Part shown: in pieces, positions 25,493-33,954 of the stretch
Numbering within the stretch: position 1 is the first letter of the stretch
How the letters are laid out: the number at the start of each line of letters is the position of its first letter
From: Isoptericola peretonis
GTDB lineage: Bacteria > Actinomycetota > Actinomycetes > Actinomycetales > Cellulomonadaceae
Reading direction: 5' to 3'
Assembly: GCA_023241745.1 (NCBI GenBank)
Contig: JALQCY010000004.1
Location: 310,001 to 374,000, forward strand
Length of the DNA stretch: 64,000 nucleotides
The notes under the pieces: generated by a model
Told to the model about the DNA's origin: nothing
Database searches by the model: none
Seen by the model: only the letters and a program-made list of their open reading frames with translations
Position numbers and translations under genes: made by a program

Positions 25493-26503
25493 CTACGCCG
25501 ACTCGCCCTCGATCAGCCTCGGGACGAAGATCTGCGGCTGCGCGGGGGGCTCGTCGCCCGCCAGCATGTCGAGCAGCGTCGACGTCGCGGCGGTCACCAT
25601 CTCCACGACCGGCTGCAGCACGGTCGTGAGCCGGGGTGTGGTCCGTTCGGCGCCGAGGGCGTCGAAGCCGACCACCGCGACGTCGTCGGGGACGCGGCGC
25701 CCGGACTCGCGGAGCACCTGCAGCGCGCCGGTGGCCATGAGGTCCGACGCGGCGAACACGCCGTCGACGTCCGGGTGCGCGGCGAGGATCCGCTGCATCG
25801 CGTCCGCGCCCCCGGCGACCGTGAAGTCGCCGTTCTCGACGGCGACCGCTGGGAGCCCGGCGTCCTCGAGGGTGTGCTCCCACGCGTCGTGGCGGTCGAC
25901 GGCGGCCGTCATGTCGAGGGGGCCGGTGATGGTGGCGATGCGCCGGCAGCCGCGGTCGACCAGCCGCTGGGTGGCCGTGCGGCCGCCGGACGCGTTGTCG
26001 ACGTCGACGAAGTGCAGCGACTCGGTGTCGAACGGCCGCCCCACGAACACCGCGGGAAGCTGGGAGTGCACCAGCTCGTGCTCGAGCTGGTCCTCCCGGT
26101 GGTGCGACGCCACGACGACGCCGTCCACGTGCCCCGACCGCAGGTACCGGGCGATGTGGCCCGGCGGCTCGCCGGGGCGCGCGAGCAGCAGCACGAGCTG
26201 GAGCTCGGTGCCCGTCAGGCCCTCGCTGACGCCGCGCAGCACTCCCGCGAGGAACGGGTCGGTGAGGATGCGGGCGTCGGGCTCGGGGACGACGAGGGCG
26301 ATCGAGTCGGTGCGCCGGGTGACCAGCGAGCGGGCCGCCCGGTTCGGGGCGTACCCGAGCCGGGTGACCGCGTCGTCGACGGCGGCCTGTGCCTCCGGGG
26401 ACACGCGATCACCACCGTTGATGGCGCGCGAGGCCGTGGACCGTGAGACCCCCGCGGCCCGGGCGACGTCGTCCAGCGTGGGGCTGGCATGCTCGATGAC
26501 CAC
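25493..26503 (-). CDS. LacI family repressor (CelR-like)
   Basis: A 336-residue regulator. The helix-turn-helix and hinge are TLDDVARAAGVSRSTASRAI and RLGYAPNRAARSL. A periplasmic-binding-protein-like sensor domain follows (VFVGRPF, VDVDNASGG, GVFAASDLMA). It is the last gene of the sugar operon, 9 bp after the beta-glucosidase gene. Two near-copies of the published CelR operator lie upstream of the first gene of that operon, so it is the probable cellobiose-responsive repressor. The GTG start is weakly served: its ribosome site is inside a hairpin (26506-26521). Confidence 0.93.
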   Translation of the reverse strand: MVIEHASPTLDDVARAAGVSRSTASRAINGGDRVSPEAQAAVDDAVTRLGYAPNRAARSLVTRRTDSIALVVPEPDARILTDPFLAGVLRGVSEGLTGTELQLVLLLARPGEPPGHIARYLRSGHVDGVVVASHHREDQLEHELVHSQLPAVFVGRPFDTESLHFVDVDNASGGRTATQRLVDRGCRRIATITGPLDMTAAVDRHDAWEHTLEDAGLPAVAVENGDFTVAGGADAMQRILAAHPDVDGVFAASDLMATGALQVLRESGRRVPDDVAVVGFDALGAERTTPRLTTVLQPVVEMVTAATSTLLDMLAGDEPPAQPQIFVPRLIEGESA

Positions 26504-26505
26504 CT

Positions 26506-26521
26506 GCGGAGACTACTCCGC
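26506..26521 (-). promoter_or_regulatory. Hairpin over the lacI-type ribosome site
   Basis: GCGGAG-ACTA-CTCCGC spans the beta-glucosidase stop codon and the only GGAG-like sequence ahead of the repressor GTG at 26503. It could limit translation of the repressor unless ribosomes from the upstream gene open it. Confidence 0.4.
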
Positions 26522-28087
26522 GCCCGGGCCGGTCACGGGGCGGGCGGGAACGACGCCCGTGCCCGCCACGCCGGCGTACCAGAGGCCGGAGGCCTTCACC
26601 GTGCGCTCCTGGGTCTCGTAGTCGACGTGCACGAGGCCGAAGCGCTTCGAGTAGCCCAGGGCCCACTCGAAGTTGTCCATCAGCGACCACGCGAAGTAGC
26701 CGCGCACGTCGGCGCCCGCGTCGATCGCGTCGCGGATCGCGCGCAGGTGGGCGTCGATGAAGGCGAGCCGGTCCTGGTCGTCGACGCTGCCGTCCGGCTG
26801 CACGACGTCGGGGTAGGCCGCACCGTTCTCCGTGACGTACAAGGACGTGCCGCGCGGGCCCGTGTAGTCGCGCTGCAGGCGGGTCAGCAGGCGCGTGAGG
26901 CCCTCCGGCTGCACCTCCCAGCCCATGTCGGTCGTGGGCAGACCGCGGCTGTGGTGGTAGATGCCGTCCGGGACCGGGTTGGGGGATCGGGTCTCCCACA
27001 CCGGCGCGCCCTCCGTGGTCTCCCGCGCGCCGCCCGGGTCGGCGGTGCCGTCCGGCGTCGCGTCCCCGTCCGTGCCCTGGGGGCGCGCGGAGACGGCGCC
27101 GCCGTTGTAGTAGTTGACGCCGAGCACGTCGATCGGGGTGGAGATCACGTCGAGGTCGCCGTCGCGGACGACGTCCGAGAACCCGAGGTGCGCGACGTCG
27201 TCCAGGATGTCCTGCGGGTAGGCGCCGCGCAGGATCGGGTCGAGGAAGATCCGGTTGAACATGCCGTCGTCGCGCCGCGCGGCGTCGACGTCGGCCGGGT
27301 CCGTGGGATCGACCGGGTCCGACACGGTGAAGTTGAGCGTCAGGCCGAGGACCGCCTCCGGGTCACGCTCGCGCAGGGCCTGGACGGCCCCGCCGTGGGC
27401 GAGCATGAGGTGGTGGGCCGCAGCGAGGCCGTCCTGCGGGGACTTGCGGCCGGGGGCGTGCGCGCCGGACGTGTAGCCGAGGAAGGCGGAGCACCACGGC
27501 TCGTTGAGCGTCGTCCAGACCTTCACCCGGTCGCCCAGCGCCTCGTGCATCGTCACCGCGTAGTCGACGAAGCGTGCGGCGGTGTCGCGCTGGGGCCACC
27601 CGCCCAGGTCCTCGAGCGCCTGCGGCAGGTCCCAGTGGTACAGCGTCAGCCAGGGCAGGATGTCGGCGCCGAGGAGCTCGTCCACCAGGCGGGAGTAGAA
27701 GTCCAGGCCCTCGGTGTTGACGGTCTTCCCGTCGGGCACGACACGCGCCCACGACGTCGAGAACCGGTACGTGTCGAGGTTGAGGCGCCGCATCAGCGCC
27801 ACGTCCTCGCGGTAGCGGTGGTAGTGGTCGTCGGCGACGGAACCGTCGTCGCCGTTCTTCACGGCGCCGGGGATGCGGCAGAACGCGTCCCAGACCGAGT
27901 CCTCGCGGCCGCCCTCGGTGGACGCGCCCTCGATCTGGAAGGCGGCCGTGGCCGTGCCCCACAGGAAGCCGTCCGGGAACGTCACCGCGCCGGTGGCGTG
28001 CGGGGAGGTCGTCAGGGGAGCGGTGGGCGTGAACGGCCCGGCCGTGCCGGGGGCCGCCCGGCGCGCGCCGGGGGTGGGGAGGGTCAT
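26513..28087 (-). CDS. GH1 beta-glucosidase
   Basis: A 524-residue family-1 glycoside hydrolase that releases glucose from cellobiose and related beta-glucosides. The acid/base Glu196 is in WTTLNEPWCS and the nucleophile Glu420 in LYVTENGAAYPD. FPDGFLWGTATAAFQIEGA opens the barrel. The first 35 residues are Pro-Thr-Ala-rich but form no signal peptide, so the enzyme is cytoplasmic. It contains an unusual Asp-Gly-Thr-rich loop near residues 337-360. GGAAAGA precedes ATG 28087; ATG 28105 lacks a site. It follows the importer genes. Confidence 0.95.
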   Translation of the reverse strand: MTLPTPGARRAAPGTAGPFTPTAPLTTSPHATGAVTFPDGFLWGTATAAFQIEGASTEGGREDSVWDAFCRIPGAVKNGDDGSVADDHYHRYREDVALMRRLNLDTYRFSTSWARVVPDGKTVNTEGLDFYSRLVDELLGADILPWLTLYHWDLPQALEDLGGWPQRDTAARFVDYAVTMHEALGDRVKVWTTLNEPWCSAFLGYTSGAHAPGRKSPQDGLAAAHHLMLAHGGAVQALRERDPEAVLGLTLNFTVSDPVDPTDPADVDAARRDDGMFNRIFLDPILRGAYPQDILDDVAHLGFSDVVRDGDLDVISTPIDVLGVNYYNGGAVSARPQGTDGDATPDGTADPGGARETTEGAPVWETRSPNPVPDGIYHHSRGLPTTDMGWEVQPEGLTRLLTRLQRDYTGPRGTSLYVTENGAAYPDVVQPDGSVDDQDRLAFIDAHLRAIRDAIDAGADVRGYFAWSLMDNFEWALGYSKRFGLVHVDYETQERTVKASGLWYAGVAGTGVVPARPVTGPGAE

Positions 28088-28114
28088 GGATTCGGATCTT
28101 TCCATCGGTGGTGG

Positions 28115-28150
28115 GCCCACGCAGCCGCACGAGGGCGCGGCTGCGTGGGC
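28115..28150 (-). terminator. Strong intra-operon hairpin
   Basis: A perfect 14-bp stem, GCCCACGCAGCCGC with GCGGCTGCGTGGGC, closes an 8-nt loop in the 89-bp gap between the permease and beta-glucosidase genes. It probably reduces read-through or protects the upstream mRNA, so that importer and hydrolase are made in different amounts. Confidence 0.6.
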
Positions 28151-28176
28151 GTGACGACAGGGCAGGACCAGCGAGG

Positions 28177-29100
28177 TCAGCCCTTGACGGCGCCGGCCAT
28201 GATGCCCGCGACGAGCTGCTTGCCGACGAAGGCGAAGATCACCAGCAGGGGCAGCGTCACGAGGAAGATGCCAGCCATCACGAGCGAGTAGTCCACGAAG
28301 AAGTTGGCCTGCAGCGACTGCACCACGAGGGGCAGGGTCGGGTTCTCGCTGTTCAGCACGATGGACGGCCAGAAGAAGCTGGTCCACTGCTGGACGAACG
28401 TGAACAGGCCCAGCATCGCGGCGGCGGGTCGCGCGGCCGGCAGGGCCACGGACCAGAACGTGCGGATCATGGACGCGCCGTCCACCCGGGCCGCCTCGAT
28501 GAGCTCGTAGGGCAACGCCTCGGACAGGTACTGCGTCATCCAGAAGACGCCGAACGCGGTGACGAGGGCGGGCACGATGACGGCCTGCAGCTTGCCGATC
28601 CAGTCCAGGTCGGTCATGAGGATGTACATCGGGATGACACCCAGCTGGGTGGGCACCGCCATCGTGGCGATGACGAAGACCAGCAGCGGGCCCCGGCCAC
28701 GGAAGCGCAGCTTGGCGAACGAGTAGCCGGCGAGCGTGGAGAACAGCACCACCGACAGCGAGGTGATCGCGGAGACGATCACCGAGTTGGTCAGGGCCTT
28801 CCAGAAGTTGATCCGGGTCGACTCGATCACGGTGGCGAACTGCTGGAAGAGGCTCGAGTCGGGCAGCCACTGCGGCACCGCGTTCTTCGCGATCGTGACC
28901 GGGTCGGACGACCCGAGCAGCAGCGTGAAGTACAGCGGGAAGATCGAGATCAGCAGCGCGAGCCCGAGCAGTGCGTAGGTGAGCCAGCCGGGACGGCGCT
29001 GGGCGCTGCGCGTGGCGCGCGAGCCGCGGTTCCGGCGCTTCGCGGCCGCGCGGGCCGCGCCCCGGCCGGCGGTCTGGGCGGTGACGGCGACGGAGCTCAT
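28177..29100 (-). CDS. Sugar ABC transporter permease (CebG type)
   Basis: A 307-residue inner-membrane subunit with six helices. The EAA loop that contacts the ATPase is EAARVDGASMIRTFWSVALP. The N-terminal 30 residues are basic. Its start overlaps the stop of the partner permease (ATGA). No ATPase gene lies in the operon. Actinobacterial importers of this class usually share one MsiK-type ATPase encoded elsewhere. By context the substrate is probably cellobiose or another beta-glucoside. Confidence 0.93.
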   Translation of the reverse strand: MSSVAVTAQTAGRGAARAAAKRRNRGSRATRSAQRRPGWLTYALLGLALLISIFPLYFTLLLGSSDPVTIAKNAVPQWLPDSSLFQQFATVIESTRINFWKALTNSVIVSAITSLSVVLFSTLAGYSFAKLRFRGRGPLLVFVIATMAVPTQLGVIPMYILMTDLDWIGKLQAVIVPALVTAFGVFWMTQYLSEALPYELIEAARVDGASMIRTFWSVALPAARPAAAMLGLFTFVQQWTSFFWPSIVLNSENPTLPLVVQSLQANFFVDYSLVMAGIFLVTLPLLVIFAFVGKQLVAGIMAGAVKG

Positions 29101-30242
29101 CGGCGGTCCTCCCGGTCGGTGATCGAGGTGGTCGGGGGGAAGGTGGGCGGCAGCGGCGGCCCGGAGGCCGCGGCCCCGCTCGCGGGGGCGGTGGAACCGG
29201 ACGTCTGCGTGGTCACGGTTTCGGCGAGAACGCGACGGCTGCGCCGGCGGCTCGTCTTGGCGCCCTTCGGGCCGGAGGTCGCGATCCGTTGCGTGATGAG
29301 GAAGTTGATCATGCCGATGACGATGATCAGCAGGAAGAGCAGCAGCGCGACCGCCGACGCGCGGCCGAGGTTCTTCTGGTTGCCCCACGCGACGTCGTAC
29401 AGGTAGACGACCGTCGTCATCCAGTCCTGGTCGGGTCCGCCGAGGCCCTTCGGGTCGTACATCCGGACCTCGTCGAAGATCTGCAGGCCTCCGATGGTCG
29501 ACGTGATGACGACGAAGATGATCGTGGCGCGGATCTGCGGCACGGTGATGGAGAAGAACTGGCGCGCGCGGCCGGCGCCGTCGATGACGGACGCCTCGTA
29601 GAGCTCACGGGGCACGGCCTGCATGGCGGCGAGGAAGATCAGCGCGTTGTAGCCGGTCCAGCGGAAGTTCACCATGCTGGCGATGGCGACGTGGCTGGCG
29701 ATGCGGTCGGTGTGCCAGCCGATCGGGTCGATCCCGACGAACCCGAGCAGCTCGTTGATGAGGCCGTAGTCGTCGGCGAACAGGCGGCCGAAGATCATGG
29801 AGACCGCTACGGGTGCGACGACATAGGGGATGAGCACGCCCATCCGCCAGAACGTGGCGGCGCGCAGGTTCTGGTCGAGCAGCGCCGCGATCGTGATCGC
29901 CAGGAGCACCTGCGGAATGCTCGAGAAGACGAAGATCGAGAAGGTGTTGACCAGGGACTTCCAGAACAGCGGCTGCGCCAGCACGGCGGCGTAGTTCTCG
30001 AGCCCCGTGAACTCGCCCTGGCCGCCGAGCAGGTTCCACTCGTGCACGGACACGAACGCGGTGTACCCGAGCGGGAACAGGCCGGTGAGCGCGAACAGCA
30101 GGAAGAACGGCGAGATGTACAGGTAGGGGGAGACCTTCACGTCCCAGCGGCCGAGGCGCTGGGAGAATCCGACGCGTCGGGGAGGACGGGGCCCGGCCGC
30201 ACCTCGTCGGTGCGTGGGTTGGGTGGGGGAGAGGACGGCCAT
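29097..30242 (-). CDS. Sugar ABC transporter permease (CebF type)
   Basis: A 381-residue permease with six helices starting near residue 40 (LYISPFFLLFALTGLFPLGY). The EAA loop is YEASVIDGAGRARQFFSITVP. It has a C-terminal extension of about 65 residues, rich in Ser, Thr and Pro after a basic stretch (SRRRSRR), not usual for the family and probably disordered in the cytoplasm. It pairs with the CebG-type subunit in the same operon. Confidence 0.93.
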   Translation of the reverse strand: MAVLSPTQPTHRRGAAGPRPPRRVGFSQRLGRWDVKVSPYLYISPFFLLFALTGLFPLGYTAFVSVHEWNLLGGQGEFTGLENYAAVLAQPLFWKSLVNTFSIFVFSSIPQVLLAITIAALLDQNLRAATFWRMGVLIPYVVAPVAVSMIFGRLFADDYGLINELLGFVGIDPIGWHTDRIASHVAIASMVNFRWTGYNALIFLAAMQAVPRELYEASVIDGAGRARQFFSITVPQIRATIIFVVITSTIGGLQIFDEVRMYDPKGLGGPDQDWMTTVVYLYDVAWGNQKNLGRASAVALLLFLLIIVIGMINFLITQRIATSGPKGAKTSRRRSRRVLAETVTTQTSGSTAPASGAAASGPPLPPTFPPTTSITDREDRR

Positions 30243-30276
30243 CTGCTGCTTCCTGTGCTCGCCGGTCCGCCGGCCA

Positions 30277-30319
30277 CCGGGCGAGCCTGCCGAGATCCTG
30301 TCTCGGCGGGCCCGCCCGG
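30277..30319 (-). repeat. Inverted repeat C2 (family C) after the binding-protein gene
   Basis: CCGGGCGAGCCTGCCGAGA pairs with TCTCGGCGGGCCCGCCCGG (one mismatch, one wobble) around a 5-nt loop. It shares GAGCCTGCCGAGA with C1 at 14144. It lies between the binding-protein and first permease genes, a common place for a partial terminator that keeps the binding protein in excess. Confidence 0.65.
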
Positions 30320-30352
30320 CGGCGCGGCAGGGTTCAGGGACTGGTCAGGGGG

Positions 30353-31681
30353 TCAGAGCCCGAGCGAGGCGTACTCGTCGAGGGCGCCCTGCCAGCTCTT
30401 CTCCGGGTCGTCACCGTTGAGGTCCACGCGGTTCAGCGCGTTCTGCACGGCCGTGTGGATCGCGAAGTAGTTCTTGCCCTTGAACGGGGCACCCTCGATC
30501 GCCTGGGCGCGGGCCGAGAAGATCGGACCGACCGGGGCGTCGTTGAAGAAGTCGTTCGTCGAGCTCTGCACGGCGTCGGACGCCTGGGCGTCGAGCTGCG
30601 ACGGGAACGTGTTGGCGTTCTCGTACGCCTGGGTCTGGACCTCGGGCGACGTCAGCCACGCCGCGAGCTCCTTGGCCGCCGCGGTGTTCGGGCCGGAGGA
30701 GGGCACGGTGAGGAACGAGCCGCCCCAGTTGCCGCCGCCACCGGGGAAGACGTCCGCGACGTCCCAGCCCTCGACGCCGCCGGCGTTCTGCTCGATCGAC
30801 GCGGTCATCCACGGCGGGCAGAGCATGGTGGCCCAGGCGTTGTTCTGGAAGCCGGCGATCCAGTCCTCGCCCCACTGCTCGAGGCCGGCGGACAGCTCGC
30901 CGTCCACGGACGCGGCCAGGACCTGGTCGTACAGGTCCTTGATCTCCTGGTTGGTCTTGAGGTCCTTGGGCTCACCCGTCGCCGGGTCCTCGTAGGCGCC
31001 CTCGAGCTGGTTCACCATGCCCTGGTAGGTCGGCACCGCGCCGTCGAACCACGCAGAGTCCGACTTGGCGACGAACTCCTTGCCCGCCTCGAAGTAGTCG
31101 TCCCACGTGGCGTCCTCGCCGCCGAGGAGCTCGGCGACCTGCTCGCGGTCGGTCGGCAGACCGGCCTTCTCGAAGAGGTCGGCGCGGTAGCAGATGGCCT
31201 CCGGGCCGATGTCGGTGCCGTAGCCGATGAGCTTGCCGTCGGGGGTCGTGGCCTGCTGGACCTTCCAGTCCACCCACCGGCCGTCGAGGGCAGGGTCGGC
31301 CAGGTCCTCGAACAGGTCGGGGAACTGCATGAGCTCGGGCAGCCAGTCGACCTCGATGCCCTCGATGTCGGCGAGGCCCTCGCCGCCGGCGGCGAGCTTG
31401 GTCGTGAGGTTGTTGCGCGCGTCCTCGGACGTCGCGGCGGTGACCTGCTTGACGGTGACGTTCGGGTGGTCCTCCGTGTACGAGGCGAGGAGCTCGTCGG
31501 TGTACCCGAACTGGTTGAACGTGGCGACGGTCAGGGTGATCTTCTCGTCGCCGGAAGCGGTGTCGTCGCCGCCGTCGTCCGATCCGCCGCAGGCGGTCAG
31601 GGCAAGAGCGAGGGTCGCGACGCCGGCGGTCGCCGCGACGACGCGGCGGCTTCGGCGGGTGGGTCGGGTGCTGTTGAGCAC
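30353..31681 (-). CDS. Sugar ABC transporter substrate-binding lipoprotein (CebE type)
   Basis: A 442-residue extracellular binding protein. A lipoprotein signal ends with the lipobox LTAC at Cys31, followed by a Gly-Asp-Ser linker and a family-1 solute-binding fold (ITLTVATFNQFGYTDELLAS, DLFEKAGLP). It is the first gene of the operon. GTG 31681 has AAGGGAG 7 nt upstream. Specificity for cello-oligosaccharides is inferred from the beta-glucosidase and the CelR-like operators. Confidence 0.94.
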   Translation of the reverse strand: MLNSTRPTRRSRRVVAATAGVATLALALTACGGSDDGGDDTASGDEKITLTVATFNQFGYTDELLASYTEDHPNVTVKQVTAATSEDARNNLTTKLAAGGEGLADIEGIEVDWLPELMQFPDLFEDLADPALDGRWVDWKVQQATTPDGKLIGYGTDIGPEAICYRADLFEKAGLPTDREQVAELLGGEDATWDDYFEAGKEFVAKSDSAWFDGAVPTYQGMVNQLEGAYEDPATGEPKDLKTNQEIKDLYDQVLAASVDGELSAGLEQWGEDWIAGFQNNAWATMLCPPWMTASIEQNAGGVEGWDVADVFPGGGGNWGGSFLTVPSSGPNTAAAKELAAWLTSPEVQTQAYENANTFPSQLDAQASDAVQSSTNDFFNDAPVGPIFSARAQAIEGAPFKGKNYFAIHTAVQNALNRVDLNGDDPEKSWQGALDEYASLGL

Positions 31682-31721
31682 GGTGACTCCCTTGTCTGGG
31701 TCGGGCTGAGGAGATGGAACT

Positions 31722-31735
31722 TGGTAGCGCTCCCA
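31722..31735. promoter_or_regulatory. CelR/LacI-type operator, proximal
   Basis: TGGTAGCGCTCCCA matches the published CelR site TGGGAGCGCTCCCA at 13 of 14 positions. It lies in the 5' leader of the binding-protein gene, 41 bp before its start. Confidence 0.85.
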
Positions 31736-31744
31736 CCGTCATGG

Positions 31745-31758
31745 TGGTAGCGCTCCCA
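31745..31758. promoter_or_regulatory. CelR/LacI-type operator, distal
   Basis: A second identical TGGTAGCGCTCCCA, centred 23 bp (about two helical turns) from the first. Both are just downstream of the putative promoter, so bound repressor would block transcription start or passage. Confidence 0.85.
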
Positions 31759-31771
31759 CGGCCAGGTCATG

Positions 31772-31800
31772 ATGCTGGTCGTCGGGGGCCGTGGAGTCAA
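31772..31800 (-). promoter_or_regulatory. Putative promoter of the sugar operon
   Basis: On the minus strand TTGACT (31795-31800) and CAGCAT (31772-31777) are 17 bp apart, acceptable -35 and -10 boxes. The two LacI-type operators follow. The bases from 31801 to 31890 show nothing else. Confidence 0.45.
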
Positions 31801-31890
31801 GCCCGTCGTGGGCTCCGATGCCGCATCGTGACGTTGGCGATCGCGTCGCCGCAGGTCAGAGCGTTGCTGTGCGCGGGCGTGTCCTGATCG

Positions 31891-32412
31891 TTACCGGTCT
31901 TCACCCTGGCCGGGGCGGGCGGCGAGCCACTCCTGACCGGCCGCGCCCTCCGCCTCGAGGGTCGACCGGACGGCCCGCGCCGCGGCCTCGGCGACCGCGG
32001 CCGCGAAGAGCGGGACGGTGGCCCTGACCTCGCCGTCGTACACCTGGCGGGTGCCGCCGTCGGGCAGCGGCTCGAGGCGCACCGTGCCCGTCACGCGGAC
32101 CGGAGCCCCCGCGATCTCGACGGCGATGGTGCCCGTGCGCAGGTTCCCGGACGGCGCCTCCCAGACCTCGGCCTGGCGCACCTCGAGGCGGTCGCCGACG
32201 AACGGGCGCACCTGGGTGGGGATGAGGTCGGTGGGCAGCGTGCGCCGGACCGCGACGGTGAACCCGGTGGCCGGGCTGCCCGTGACGTCCGTCTGCTCGA
32301 CGGTGCCGCTCGCCCCGCGGCCCGCGCGCCACCGCACGAACGCCTCGTCGGCGAGCATCGCCGCGACGTCGTCGGCGTCCGCCGCGTACGTGAGCTCCAC
32401 GGTCAGGTGCAC
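31891..32412 (-). CDS. DUF2505 family protein
   Basis: A 173-residue soluble protein of the actinobacterial DUF2505 family, which has an SRPBCC/START-like fold. It starts HLTVELTYAADADDVAAMLA and ends VRSTLEAEGAAGQEWLAARPG. A lipid or hydrophobic ligand is plausible for the fold, but no function is known. The GTG start is 6 nt after TAGGGT, so the mRNA is probably leaderless. It is divergent from pdtaS. Confidence 0.85.
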   Translation of the reverse strand: MHLTVELTYAADADDVAAMLADEAFVRWRAGRGASGTVEQTDVTGSPATGFTVAVRRTLPTDLIPTQVRPFVGDRLEVRQAEVWEAPSGNLRTGTIAVEIAGAPVRVTGTVRLEPLPDGGTRQVYDGEVRATVPLFAAAVAEAAARAVRSTLEAEGAAGQEWLAARPGQGEDR

Positions 32413-32418
32413 GAGGTC

Positions 32419-32424
32419 ACCCTA
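32419..32424 (-). promoter_or_regulatory. -10 box of the DUF2505 gene, leaderless type
   Basis: TAGGGT on the minus strand ends 6 nt before the GTG at 32412. Confidence 0.5.
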
Positions 32425-32453
32425 CCGAGGCCGGGCGGGGGCGGCGACGCCCG

Positions 32454-32459
32454 TAGGCT
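32454..32459 (+). promoter_or_regulatory. -10 box of pdtaS, leaderless type
   Basis: TAGGCT ends 7 nt before GTG 32467. It lies 30 bp from the divergent -10 of the DUF2505 gene. Confidence 0.5.
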
Positions 32460-32466
32460 GGTGGGC

Positions 32467-33954
32467 GTGTCCGCCATGAGTGACCTCATCGCCCAGAGCA
32501 CCGACCTCTCCGAGGGAGACGTCGAGTGGTTGCACCTGCTCGTCGGCGACTGGCAGCTCGTGTCAGACCTCGCGTTCGCCGACCTGGTCCTGTGGCTCCC
32601 GACCGCTGACGGCGGCTTCGTCGCCCTCGCCCAGTGCCGGCCGTCCACGGGCGCCACCGTGCACTACGACGACATCGTGGGGTCGCTCGCCCCCGACGGG
32701 CAGCGCCCGCAGCTCGCCGCCGCCATGACCGAGGTGCGCGCCCAGCGTTCGCGCGAGCCGCGCTGGTTCGGCGCGTACGCCGTCCGCGAGGAGGCCGTGC
32801 CCGTGGTGCACGAGGGCCGGCCCATCGCCGTCGTCGCGCGCCAGACGAACCTCGGGTCCGGCCGCACCCCCAGCCGCCTGGAGCTCAACTACGTGGAGTC
32901 GGCGGACGACATCCTCGCGATGATCGCGCGCGGCGAGTACCCCGCCCCCAACGCGGCCACCGGGCCGCGGCGCGGTGCACCGCGTGTGGGCGACGGGCTG
33001 ATCCGGCTCAACTCCGAGGGCGAGGTGCTGTACGCCAGCCCGAACGCGCTGTCCTGCTTCCACCGGCTCGGCGTCATCGGGCCGCTGGTCGGGCAGTCGC
33101 TGGTCGAGGTGACGGCCGACATCGTGCAGTACCAGGACACCGTGGACGAGTCGCTGCCGCTGGTCGTGATGGGGCGGGCGCCGTGGCGCACCGACATCGA
33201 GGCCAAGGGGGTGGCGCTGTCGCTGAGGGCCCTGCCGCTCACCGACCACGGGCAGCGGATCGGTGCCGTGCTGCTGTGCCGCGACGTGTCGGAGCTGCGC
33301 CGGCGCGAGCGCGAGCTCATGACCAAGGACGCGACGATCCGCGAGATCCACCACCGCGTGAAGAACAACCTCGCCACCGTCGCCGCGCTGCTGCGGCTGC
33401 AGGCGCGGCGCATGGACGTCCCCGAGGCGCGGGCCGCGCTGGAGGAGGCGATGCGGCGCGTCGCGACCATCTCGATGGTGCACGAGTCGCTCTCGCAGAC
33501 GCTCGACGAGAACGTGGAGCTCGACGACATGCTGAGCCGGGCCCTGCGGCTCGCGGCCGACGTGGCCTCGACCCGCACGCAGGTGCGGACGCGCCAGACG
33601 GGGTCGTTCGGGCTCGTCCCGGCGCAGGACGCGACGCCGCTGGCCCTGGTGCTCACCGAGCTGGTGACCAACGCCGTCGAGCACGGCTTCCCGGGGCGCG
33701 AGTCCGGCACGGTCGAGATCGACGTCCAGCGCGACGGGGCGTCGATGCGGATCGTCGTCGCCGACGACGGCGTGGGGATGCCCGAAGGTATCGCCACCCT
33801 CGGTCGCGCGTCGCGCAGCGGCCTGGGCTCGCAGATCGTCCAGACCCTCGTGACGAACGAGCTGGGCGGCACCATCGACTGGGAGGCGCGCGACGGCGGC
33901 GGTACCCAGGTGGTGCTCGAGCTGGAGCTGCGTGACGGTCAGGGCTCGAGATAG
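32467..33954 (+). CDS. pdtaS: Sensor histidine kinase PdtaS
   Basis: A 495-residue soluble kinase with an N-terminal GAF-like domain (EWLHLLVGDWQLVSDLAFAD), a central PAS domain (IRLNSEGEVLYASPNALSCF), a HisKA_2 phosphoacceptor segment (IREIHHRVKNNLATVAALLR) and a HATPase domain (VLTELVTNAVEHGFPG). It closely parallels Rv3220c, whose partner PdtaR is an antitermination regulator; no pdtaR is in the window. The neighbouring whiB1 also matches M. tuberculosis (Rv3219). GTG 32467 is chosen from the -10 position; ATG 32476 is possible. Its TAG stop lies inside repeat B2. Confidence 0.93.
   Translation: MSAMSDLIAQSTDLSEGDVEWLHLLVGDWQLVSDLAFADLVLWLPTADGGFVALAQCRPSTGATVHYDDIVGSLAPDGQRPQLAAAMTEVRAQRSREPRWFGAYAVREEAVPVVHEGRPIAVVARQTNLGSGRTPSRLELNYVESADDILAMIARGEYPAPNAATGPRRGAPRVGDGLIRLNSEGEVLYASPNALSCFHRLGVIGPLVGQSLVEVTADIVQYQDTVDESLPLVVMGRAPWRTDIEAKGVALSLRALPLTDHGQRIGAVLLCRDVSELRRRERELMTKDATIREIHHRVKNNLATVAALLRLQARRMDVPEARAALEEAMRRVATISMVHESLSQTLDENVELDDMLSRALRLAADVASTRTQVRTRQTGSFGLVPAQDATPLALVLTELVTNAVEHGFPGRESGTVEIDVQRDGASMRIVVADDGVGMPEGIATLGRASRSGLGSQIVQTLVTNELGGTIDWEARDGGGTQVVLELELRDGQGSR

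Noticed and set aside
28115..28150. End of the sugar operon
   Set aside because: The beta-glucosidase and LacI genes continue on the same strand just downstream and belong functionally with the importer, so it is read as a partial terminator or mRNA stabiliser.
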